Part shown: in pieces, positions 1 through 6,148 of the stretch
Layout of the letters: each line of letters starts with the position of its first letter
Numbering within the stretch: position 1 is the first letter of the stretch
Origin: Campylobacterales bacterium
Lineage (GTDB): Bacteria > Campylobacterota > Campylobacteria > Campylobacterales > Sulfurimonadaceae
Direction: 5' to 3'
Assembly (NCBI GenBank): GCA_016937915.1
Contig: JAFGVR010000214.1
Location: 1 to 6,148, forward strand
DNA length: 6,148 nt
Position numbers and translations under genes: made by a program
The notes under the pieces: generated by a model
Seen by the model: the letters and a program-made list of their open reading frames with translations, nothing else
Told to the model about the DNA's origin: nothing
Databases searched by the model: none

Positions 1-903
1 GAAAAATAAAACAACTCCAACTATAAAAAAAGTGCTTGAATTTGTAAGCCCCATAATTAAAAAAGAGATTATAAAAAGTATGATAGATATAAGAAATATT
101 TGCTTTGGTTTGTTATGTTTTTCACCAAATACTGCAGCTGGTCCCATGGCAACTAAACCAAATATCATAGCTGGAAGGTAAACCATATATAGGTCAGATT
201 TTTGCCAGTTAAAATCATTACTTGTTAGTATGATAGGGATTAAAACAAAAGCTACAGTCATTAAACCTTTTTGCATCGTATTTATGATTATCATATTTAA
301 AAGGTTTACATCTTTTAAAATATCTATAGTTTTTGTTTTATTGTGGTATTTGTGTTTGATTTTAGGTGGTGTAGGTACTTTTGTAAAAAGTAAAATGATA
401 GATAGTAGTGCTAAAAAAGATGTTATGATAAATAGAGTATCTATCCCATAAGCAGCTCCTAAAACAGGACCAAGTCCCATAGCTAGAGTAAAACTAAGTG
501 CGATCGAAGCTCCCATGATAGCCATAGCTTTTGAGCGAATCTCCTCCTCAACAAGATCTGAAATCATAGCAGTTATAACCGAACCAATTGCACCAGCACC
601 TTGTAAAAAACGCCCTAGCATCAAAGTGTATATATCATTAGCATAAGCAGCTATAATTGAACCAACTAAAAATATTAAAAGACCGATTAGAAGTGTAGGT
701 TTTCTCCCTATCTTATCACTAAGAGTTCCAAAAGGAATCTGAAAAACAGCTTGTGTTAGAGCATATCCACCAACTACTATACCAACTAGCATCATGTTAT
801 CTGTCATACTAGATGCATAAATAGATACAACTGGTAAAACTAAAAATAGTCCAAAAAATCTAAGTGATAAAACTGCAGAAAAAGGTAAAATTTTTTTAAA
901 CAT
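1..903 (-). CDS. MFS transporter, YajR-like (partial, C-terminus beyond the left edge)
   Basis: Translating the minus strand from the ATG at 903 gives 301 codons with no stop before the window edge, so about three quarters of a 12-helix major facilitator protein is present. Seen in the sequence: motif A between helices 2 and 3 (residues 59-68, GTLSDKIGRK), a motif-B-like GRFLQGAGAIG (97-107) with the conserved Arg, and a motif-C-like GLGPVLGA (143-150), which together point to the drug:proton antiporter branch. The stretch LTQAVFQIPFG (49-59) closely resembles E. coli YajR as I remember it. A hydrophilic basic loop around residues 175-200 separates the two six-helix halves. The start is supported by AGGG at 913-916 (minus strand) with a 9-base spacer. 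Proton-driven export in the inner membrane is inferred; the substrate is unknown. Whether it carries the C-terminal cytoplasmic domain of YajR cannot be seen. Confidence 0.9.
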   Translation of the reverse strand, partial: MFKKILPFSAVLSLRFFGLFLVLPVVSIYASSMTDNMMLVGIVVGGYALTQAVFQIPFGTLSDKIGRKPTLLIGLLIFLVGSIIAAYANDIYTLMLGRFLQGAGAIGSVITAMISDLVEEEIRSKAMAIMGASIALSFTLAMGLGPVLGAAYGIDTLFIITSFLALLSIILLFTKVPTPPKIKHKYHNKTKTIDILKDVNLLNMIIINTMQKGLMTVAFVLIPIILTSNDFNWQKSDLYMVYLPAMIFGLVAMGPAAVFGEKHNKPKQIFLISIILFIISFLIMGLTNSSTFFIVGVVLFF

Positions 904-924
904 AATATATATCCCTATTTATTG

Positions 925-944
925 TATAATCTTGCCATTATAAT
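925..944 (+). promoter_or_regulatory. Candidate rdgB promoter region with two -10 boxes
   Basis: Two perfect TATAAT hexamers lie on the plus strand at 925-930 and 939-944, giving expected transcription starts near 937 and 951. Both fall before the ribosome site at 961. The second box shares four bases with the minus-strand -10 box of the divergent transporter. Which one is used cannot be decided from the sequence. Confidence 0.5.
937..942 (-). promoter_or_regulatory. -10 box of the MFS transporter promoter
   Basis: A perfect TATAAT on the minus strand puts the transcription start near 930, leaving a leader of about 27 bases with the AGGG ribosome site at 913-916. No convincing -35 box is seen, which is usual for sigma-70 promoters in this phylum. 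It overlaps a plus-strand -10 box. Confidence 0.5.
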
Positions 945-960
945 AAAAGATGCTTTATTT

Positions 961-965
961 AAGGA
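961..965 (+). promoter_or_regulatory. Ribosome binding site deciding the rdgB TTG start
   Basis: AAGGA lies six bases before the TTG at 972-974. Its spacing and the family N-terminus (MKLVLATGN) together fix this non-ATG start. Confidence 0.75.
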
Positions 966-971
966 TTAGAT

Positions 972-1574
972 TTGAAATTAGTTTTAGCTACTGGTAATAA
1001 AGGTAAAGTTAGAGAGATAAAAGAGCTTTGCAGTGAACATGAGGTGATCCCTTATTCAGAACTTATAGATGAGTTTGAGATAGTTGAGGATGGTGATACT
1101 TTTAAAGAAAATGCACTTATAAAAGCTAGAGCTGTTTATAGAGCTTTAGAAAATAGTTCAAAGATAGATGCAGATACAGTGGTGATAGCTGATGATAGTG
1201 GCATAAGTGTAGATGCACTGGGGGGTGAGCCTGGTATATATAGTGCTAGATACGCAGGTGTTGGAGCTTCAGATAAAGATAATTTATATAAACTTATCCA
1301 AGCCTTAAAAGATAAAAATGAAAAAAATTCAAAAGCTCATTACACTGCTGCTATAGCGATAGTGACAAAAGATGCAGAGTTTAGTGTTCATGGCTGGATG
1401 TATGGTGATGTTATAGATGAGGCTATAGGTGATGGTGGTTTTGGATATGATCCAATGTTCATACCAGATGGATTTGATAAAACTTTAGGTGAACTTGATA
1501 ATGAGATAAAAAAGGGTGTCTCACACCGTTCTAAGGCATTAGAACTTGCAAAAACTGTTATAAAAACTTTGTAA
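972..1574 (+). CDS. rdgB: XTP/dITP diphosphatase (non-canonical purine NTP pyrophosphatase, RdgB/HAM1 family)
   Basis: The enzyme hydrolyses dITP, ITP and XTP to the monophosphate and pyrophosphate, keeping deaminated purines out of DNA and RNA in the cytoplasm. At 200 residues it has the usual family length. Diagnostic motifs are all present: the N-terminal nucleotide-binding LATGNKGKV (5-13), ENALIKA (46-52), the metal/catalytic DDSG (74-77) followed by [13 protein letters not shown] (84-96), [11 protein letters not shown] (153-163), and SHR (184-186) near the C-terminus, which contacts the base. Translation starts at TTG, supported by AAGGA six bases upstream. The gene stands alone: the transporter on its left is divergent and the next genes on its right run towards it. 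No catalytic residue appears to be missing. Confidence 0.97.
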   Translation: MKLVLATGNKGKVREIKELCSEHEVIPYSELIDEFEIVEDGDTFKENALIKARAVYRALENSSKIDADTVVIADDSGISVDALGGEPGIYSARYAGVGASDKDNLYKLIQALKDKNEKNSKAHYTAAIAIVTKDAEFSVHGWMYGDVIDEAIGDGGFGYDPMFIPDGFDKTLGELDNEIKKGVSHRSKALELAKTVIKTL

Positions 1575-1580
1575 AAGAGA

Positions 1581-1594
1581 CTCCATCCATGGAG
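1581..1594 (-). terminator. Weak hairpin followed by a T-rich tail (possible minus-strand terminator)
   Basis: The arms CTCCA/TGGAG form a five-pair stem with a four-base loop. On the minus strand it is followed by TCTCTTTT, which could end transcripts coming from uppP or the small ORF. On the plus strand, just after the rdgB stop, no T-run follows. The stem is short, so this is only a possibility. Confidence 0.25.
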
Positions 1595-1626
1595 CTATTG
1601 CCGTACATCCATTTATTAAAGGCTTT

Positions 1627-1719
1627 TTATAGTACTTTTTGACTTAGATTGTAAAAAGAGTTTTCTAAAACTCTTAGCAATCTTTGAAAAAAGCTACCGT
1701 GTCTATTTGGGGTTTGCAT
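1627..1719 (-). CDS. Possible 30-residue amphipathic micropeptide, unrecognised
   Basis: An ATG at 1719 opens a 30-codon frame ending in TAA at 1627-1629. It begins MQTPNRHGSF and ends NLSQKVL. Its ribosome site, AAGGAG with a five-base spacer, is the strongest in the window. From residue 11 the hydrophobic residues F11, L15, L18, F22, L25 and V29 follow a 4-3 heptad spacing, so an amphipathic helix is likely; basic residues R6, H7, R13, R16 and K28 give a net positive charge. It lies 75 bases after the uppP stop on the same strand and converges on rdgB. I do not recognise a family. The length and the early HG recall the AapA type I toxins of Helicobacter, but only by eye and from memory. Against it: a hairpin with a T5 tail lies inside the frame, so the region might be only a terminator with a chance ORF. 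Confidence 0.4.
   Translation of the reverse strand: MQTPNRHGSFFQRLLRVLENSFYNLSQKVL
1646..1683. repeat. Nested inverted repeat (hairpin), possible uppP-side terminator
   Basis: The inner arms are perfect, AAGAGTTTT (1656-1664) and AAAACTCTT (1667-1675), separated by two bases. Outer arms AGATTG (1646-1651) and CAATCT (1678-1683) pair across a 4x2 internal loop, for about 15 pairs in all. On the minus strand the inner stem runs into TTTTT, like an intrinsic terminator of low GC. On the plus strand only TTT follows the outer stem, so it would be a weaker terminator for rdgB. It lies wholly inside the 30-codon frame. Confidence 0.55.
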
Positions 1720-1724
1720 GATAT

Positions 1725-1730
1725 CTCCTT
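1725..1730 (-). promoter_or_regulatory. Strong ribosome binding site of the 30-codon ORF
   Basis: AAGGAG on the minus strand lies five bases (ATATC) before the ATG at 1719. It is the best anti-16S match in the window and the main reason to take the small ORF seriously. Confidence 0.5.
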
Positions 1731-1735
1731 TAAAA

Positions 1736-1757
1736 TACAGTAATTAGAATTACTGTA
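1736..1757. repeat. Perfect 22-base inverted repeat, operator-like
   Basis: The arms are TACAGTAATT and AATTACTGTA, separated by AG, so 20 of 22 bases are symmetric. Each outer seven bases (TACAGTA, TACTGTA) is itself nearly symmetric, as in a site for a dimeric or tetrameric repressor. It sits between uppP and the small ORF, ending six bases before the ribosome site. On the minus strand TTTACA (1754-1759) and TATTTT (1732-1737), 16 bases apart, overlap its ends, so it nearly fills a promoter-like spacer. That promoter would, however, start transcription inside the ribosome site. I do not recognise a known operator. Alternatively it is an AT-rich hairpin followed by TTTT that weakly terminates uppP. 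Confidence 0.55.
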
Positions 1758-1794
1758 AACAAACTCAGATATATCAAGCAAAAAATATTCCAAA

Positions 1795-2565
1795 TTAGCT
1801 ATAAAAAGCTAAAAGTAACACCCCAAATAAGATTCTATACACCCCAAAAGCTATAAAAGTAAAATTTTCTAAAAATTTTATGAAAAGCTTCATTGTAAAG
1901 TAAGCTACTATAAAAGATACAACAAAACCAACACCTAATGTAAGTAAGTTTGAATCTGAAAATTCGTTGTAGTGCTTAAGTAGGTCATACGCTGTAACTG
2001 CACCCATAACAGGAAGAGCTAGTAAAAAGCTAAATTCGGCACTAGCTTTTCTGCTCATACCAACAAGTAAAGCACCGATGATAGTAGAACCCGCTCTACT
2101 TGTCCCTGGAATTAGTGCAAAAACTTGGGCAAAACCAACAATCATTGCCTGTTTTAGTGTGATTTGTTCGACATCTTCTATCAGATGCGTTTCATTTGGT
2201 ATGAAAAACTTTTCAACAAGGATAAATATAACACCACCAACTATAAACATGATAGCTACTATCTGTATATTGAACATCTCTTTGATTTGATCTGAAAATA
2301 TAAATCCAATAGCACCAAGTGGAATAAAAGCCAAACAGATTTTAAACCAGAGACCTATTTTTTTTGGTGTGAATTTGTCTTTGTAATTAGCTATCACAGC
2401 TAAAATTGCAGCAAACTGGATAATAACTTCAAATGCAGTGTTGATGTTTGTTTGTTCAATACCTAAAAATCCACTAGCTACTATAAGATGTCCAGTAGAT
2501 GAGATAGGTAAAAATTCCGTAAAACCTTCGATTATTCCTAATATTATCGCTTCAAGTATTGTCAT
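1795..2565 (-). CDS. uppP: Undecaprenyl-diphosphatase (BacA/UppP family)
   Basis: This integral membrane enzyme removes a phosphate from undecaprenyl pyrophosphate, recycling the lipid carrier for peptidoglycan and surface glycans; overexpression is known to give bacitracin resistance. At 256 residues it is of normal length (usually about 260-275). Both signature regions are intact: [15 protein letters not shown] (13-27), carrying the catalytic E13 and E17 with S23 and H26, and PGTSRAGST (153-161), carrying the phosphate-binding R157. FEVIIQFAA (45-53) is also typical. The rest is a series of hydrophobic helices, about eight in this family. The ATG at 2565 is the only plausible start, because an in-frame TAA lies three codons upstream. 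No Shine-Dalgarno sequence precedes it. It is divergent from the aminotransferase operon. Confidence 0.97.
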   Translation of the reverse strand: MTILEAIILGIIEGFTEFLPISSTGHLIVASGFLGIEQTNINTAFEVIIQFAAILAVIANYKDKFTPKKIGLWFKICLAFIPLGAIGFIFSDQIKEMFNIQIVAIMFIVGGVIFILVEKFFIPNETHLIEDVEQITLKQAMIVGFAQVFALIPGTSRAGSTIIGALLVGMSRKASAEFSFLLALPVMGAVTAYDLLKHYNEFSDSNLLTLGVGFVVSFIVAYFTMKLFIKFLENFTFIAFGVYRILFGVLLLAFYS

Positions 2566-2570
2566 AAGTA

Positions 2571-2576
2571 ATTATA
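2571..2576 (-). promoter_or_regulatory. -10 box of uppP, positioned for a leaderless transcript
   Basis: TATAAT on the minus strand ends five bases before the uppP ATG. With normal -10 spacing, transcription would begin on or within a base or two of the A of the start codon. The lack of any ribosome site upstream fits this. Confidence 0.45.
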
Positions 2577-2605
2577 TCATAAATTTAACTTTAACTAATA
2601 TTAGA

Positions 2606-2611
2606 TATAAT
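2606..2611 (+). promoter_or_regulatory. -10 box of the aminotransferase-hisZ-purA-fliJ operon
   Basis: TATAAT, preceded by GA, would start transcription near 2618, leaving a leader of about 28 bases that holds AGGA at 2635-2638. No clear -35 box is seen. No comparably good promoter was noticed in the short downstream gaps, so it probably drives the whole plus-strand operon. Confidence 0.55.
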
Positions 2612-2645
2612 GCTGAGAATTAATTAAACATCGTAGGAACAAAAT

Positions 2646-3758
2646 ATGTTACTTTTTACGCCTGGACCAACTCCAGTACCTTTAAATGTTCGTAATGCTA
2701 TGGCTGAGGAGACAATGCATCATCGTACTCCAGAATTTGAAGCGATATTTGAAAAAACTAGGTCGCATCTTTTTAAACTTTTTAAGACTGATGAAGTTGT
2801 TATGATTGCATCAAGCGGAACAGGTGCTATGGAAGCTGCTGTTATCAATTTATGTCATAAAACTTTACTCAATGTTGATAGTGGTAAATTTGGTGAGAGA
2901 TTTGGAAAAATAGCAAAAGCTCATGGACTTGGCAGTGTTGATGTTAAAAATGAGTGGGATACCCCTGTAGATGTAGATGCTGTAGTTGAGATGGTAAAAA
3001 ATAACTCAGATATAGATGCTATAGCTGTTCAGATAAGTGAGTCAGCTGGTGGCCTTCGTCACCCTGTAGAAGAACTTGCAGCTGCAGTTAAAGCTATAAA
3101 CCCAAACATTATGATTATAGCGGATGGGATCACGGCTGTTGGTGTTGAGAAGATAGATGTTACAAATATAGACTGTTTGATAGCTGGAAGCCAAAAAGCG
3201 TTAATGCTTCCTCCTGGCCTTGCTATTTTAGGTTTATCAAACGGTGCTATAGAGAAAATCGGTAAAGGTAAGGGTTATTATCTAAACCTTGCAACTGAGA
3301 TTAAAAAGCAGCGTGAAAACACAACAGCTTGGACAGCAGCTACAACTCTTACTATAGGATTGTTAGAGATTTTAGAGACTATAGAGAGAGATGGTGGGCT
3401 AGATAAATTATATGTTGATACTGCACTTAGAGCGAAAGCTGTTTGCAGCTCTCTTGAAGCACTTGGACTTCACATATACCCTAAAACTCCAGCAAAATCT
3501 ATGACAACTATCGATGATGTAGATGCTAATGCTATTAGAAAGATATTAAAAGATGACTATCAGGTAAATGTAGCTGGTGGACAAGATCATTTAAAAGGTA
3601 AGATATTTAGAATCAACCAAATGGGACTTATCCCAGCTTATGAGATGGCATGGGTTGTAAATGCAGTTGAACTTGCCCTTGATAAACTTGGTCGTAGAAC
3701 TTATGATGGTAGTGCAAATAAGATATTTAATGAGATATATTGCAAGAGAGAAGCTTAA
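2646..3758 (+). CDS. Class V PLP-dependent aminotransferase (alanine/serine-glyoxylate aminotransferase family)
   Basis: A 370-residue cytoplasmic fold-type I enzyme of the PucG/AGXT group (COG0075 type). Landmarks in order: the N-terminal FTPGPTPVP (4-12) and MHHRTPEF (24-31), SGTG (57-60) for cofactor phosphate, IIADGITAVG (157-166) with D160 facing the pyridine nitrogen, GSQKALMLPPGLA (181-193) with K184 as the Schiff-base lysine, and KIFRINQMG (319-327) with R322 as the likely substrate-carboxylate arginine. All are intact, so it should be active. The substrate cannot be read from the sequence: family members use alanine, serine or glyoxylate, and archaeal relatives have been reported to act on aspartate or phosphoserine. 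The start has AGGA with a seven-base spacer. It heads the operon, and its stop codon overlaps the next start. Confidence 0.93.
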   Translation: MLLFTPGPTPVPLNVRNAMAEETMHHRTPEFEAIFEKTRSHLFKLFKTDEVVMIASSGTGAMEAAVINLCHKTLLNVDSGKFGERFGKIAKAHGLGSVDVKNEWDTPVDVDAVVEMVKNNSDIDAIAVQISESAGGLRHPVEELAAAVKAINPNIMIIADGITAVGVEKIDVTNIDCLIAGSQKALMLPPGLAILGLSNGAIEKIGKGKGYYLNLATEIKKQRENTTAWTAATTLTIGLLEILETIERDGGLDKLYVDTALRAKAVCSSLEALGLHIYPKTPAKSMTTIDDVDANAIRKILKDDYQVNVAGGQDHLKGKIFRINQMGLIPAYEMAWVVNAVELALDKLGRRTYDGSANKIFNEIYCKREA

Positions 3759-4612
3759 TGCTAGAACATGAGATCCCAAATGGCTCGAAACTTTATTTTG
3801 GAGCAAGTGCCAAACTAAAAAGAGAGATCGAGAGGGTAGCTAGCGATATTTTAGACTCTTATGGGTATGAGGAGATAGTTACACCTATCTTTTCATATCA
3901 GCAACACATGAGTATATCTGATGAGACTAAACTTATCAGAATCAATGATGAAAAAAACAATCCAATCTCTTTAAGAGCTGATTCAACTATAGATGTAGTT
4001 AGAATCATAGAGAAAAGACTTGGAAGAAATACTACACATAAAAAATGGTTCTATGTTCAGCCTATATATACATATCCTACAAAAGAGCAGTATCAAGTTG
4101 GTGTTGAGTATATGGATGAGAGAGATCTATCTTCGGTTTTAAATATTGCAAATGAGATATTTGAAAAACTTGAAGTAACCGCACTTATACAAATATCAAA
4201 TATGAAAATTCCACATATTTTAGTTGAGATGTTTGATGAACTTACTCTAGATGACTTTAGACATATAAATATAGATAAATTTTTAAGTTTAAAAGTTGAT
4301 TGGTTAAAAAAACTTGTTTATCTTCAACATATTGAACAACTAGATGAGATTTTAGATATAGTGCCTCAATCTATAAAAGAGGAACTTTTAAAAATGAGAG
4401 AGCTTTGTGAAAAATCTAGCTCAAAAAATAGTGTTTTAGCACCAATGTATTATGCAAATATGCTTTATTATGATGAACTATTTTTTAGAATAATCGATAA
4501 AAATGAAGTATATGCTATGGGTGGAAGATATAAAAATGAAGAGTTAACCTCTGTAGGCTTTGCAATATATACAGATGAAATCATAGAAAAGAAAGGAGCA
4601 CTAAAAGATTGA
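3758..4612 (+). CDS. hisZ: HisZ-like ATP phosphoribosyltransferase regulatory subunit (HisRS paralog)
   Basis: A class II histidyl-tRNA-synthetase-like catalytic core of 284 residues. HisZ binds short-form HisG and is required for the first step of histidine synthesis (ATP + PRPP). Motif 1 is visible at YEEIVTPIF (37-45), motif 2 around 98-119 and the motif 3 region at GGRY (255-258) and SVGFAI (265-270). Key synthetase residues are gone: the motif 2 arginine is T105 and the motif 3 arginine is E274, so it should not charge tRNA. The anticodon-binding domain is absent, as in HisZ. I start it at the ATG at 3758, which overlaps the preceding stop (TAATG), rather than at a TTG 18 bases upstream. 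A purine-rich AAGAGAGAAG at 3744-3753 may serve as ribosome site. HisG is not in the window, so a different role for this paralog cannot be excluded. Confidence 0.82.
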   Translation: MLEHEIPNGSKLYFGASAKLKREIERVASDILDSYGYEEIVTPIFSYQQHMSISDETKLIRINDEKNNPISLRADSTIDVVRIIEKRLGRNTTHKKWFYVQPIYTYPTKEQYQVGVEYMDERDLSSVLNIANEIFEKLEVTALIQISNMKIPHILVEMFDELTLDDFRHINIDKFLSLKVDWLKKLVYLQHIEQLDEILDIVPQSIKEELLKMRELCEKSSSKNSVLAPMYYANMLYYDELFFRIIDKNEVYAMGGRYKNEELTSVGFAIYTDEIIEKKGALKD

Positions 4613-4642
4613 TGTTTTTAGCATCTATTTTTTAGTATTTGA

Positions 4643-5902
<1,260 letters not shown>

Positions 5903-5919
5903 TTTAGGAAGATTTTCAA

Positions 5920-6148
5920 ATGAAAAGCCGATTTCACTCTATAGTCAACTTGAAAAAAAACAAGATGCAAGAGAGTGAACAGGCTCTTTCAAAAGCAAAT
6001 ATGGCTTTTAATAATGCTAAGACAGCATTAGAAAACTCTTATGAAGAGTTAAAAAATATTCAACCTCCTCAAACTGGTTTAATGGGTCAGTTTTTAACCT
6101 CTCGCATATTACTCTCAACTCAAAGAGATACTATAGAACATAATAAAA
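5920..6148 (+). CDS. fliJ: FliJ-like flagellar export protein (partial, C-terminus beyond the right edge)
   Basis: The frame from the ATG at 5920 is open to the window end (76 codons). It begins MKSRFHSIVNLKKNKMQESE, the basic N-terminus typical of FliJ, followed by a charged helical stretch rich in Ala, Asn and Glu (about 17-48) that should form a coiled coil. FliJ is the soluble coiled-coil stalk of the flagellar type III export ATPase and escorts export chaperones. AGGA at 5906-5909 lies ten bases upstream. The position directly after purA matches the arrangement I recall for HP0256 in Helicobacter and its Campylobacter counterpart. FliJ proteins diverge strongly, so the assignment rests on the N-terminus and the context. 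The rest of the gene lies outside the window. Confidence 0.75.
   Translation, partial: MKSRFHSIVNLKKNKMQESEQALSKANMAFNNAKTALENSYEELKNIQPPQTGLMGQFLTSRILLSTQRDTIEHNK

Noticed and set aside
230..451. 73-codon plus-strand ORF
   Set aside because: It is a shadow of the MFS transporter on the opposite strand, whose translation shows clear family motifs through this region.
1589..1642. 17-codon plus-strand ORF after rdgB
   Set aside because: It has no ribosome site, is very short and lies opposite a better-supported minus-strand frame.
1736..1757. Insertion-sequence end or attachment site
   Set aside because: There is no second copy, target duplication or transposase or integrase fragment anywhere nearby.
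3740..3757. Upstream TTG start for the HisZ-like gene
   Set aside because: The ATG at 3758 gives the TAATG coupling and a natural N-terminus; the extra six residues look like read-through of the overlapping gene.
4611..4631. GATG/CATC hairpin followed by T6 between hisZ and purA, as a terminator
   Set aside because: The stem is only four pairs plus a wobble, too weak to end transcription, and no promoter for purA follows.

Overview
The window reads as an AT-rich bacterial chromosome segment from the Campylobacterota (Epsilonproteobacteria), probably a free-living Sulfurimonas-like lineage. That placement is an inference. It rests on the low GC content, on strong AT-rich -10 boxes without matching -35 boxes, and on the order purA followed by a FliJ-like gene, which I recall from Helicobacter and Campylobacter. 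No tRNA, rRNA, CRISPR array or insertion sequence was found, and no stretch of more than 300 bases lacks a gene.

Layout: the left edge holds most of a YajR-like MFS transporter on the minus strand, cut by the window edge. It is divergent from rdgB (plus strand, TTG start), and the promoters lie back to back in a 68-base gap. After rdgB comes a 220-base gap containing an unrecognised 30-codon ORF on the minus strand with a near-perfect Shine-Dalgarno sequence. A perfect 22-base inverted repeat precedes it, and a nested hairpin lies within it. Then comes uppP on the minus strand, whose only usable promoter-like box would give a leaderless mRNA. From an 80-base divergent region a plus-strand operon starts: a class V aminotransferase, a HisZ-like histidyl-tRNA-synthetase paralog that overlaps it by one base, purA, and the start of a FliJ-like flagellar gene cut by the right edge.

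How the genes work together: RdgB cleans the nucleotide pool, UppP recycles the lipid carrier for peptidoglycan, and PurA commits IMP to AMP. HisZ normally activates a short-form HisG, which consumes ATP and PRPP and whose pathway returns AICAR to purine synthesis, so the hisZ-purA pairing makes metabolic sense. FliJ at the end of a housekeeping operon is typical of the scattered flagellar genes in this phylum.

The main genes are ordinary core genes. The part least explained is 1575-1794, with the small ORF, the inverted repeat and the nested hairpin. It could be a regulated micropeptide gene or only terminators and chance. I see no clear evidence for a larger new system.
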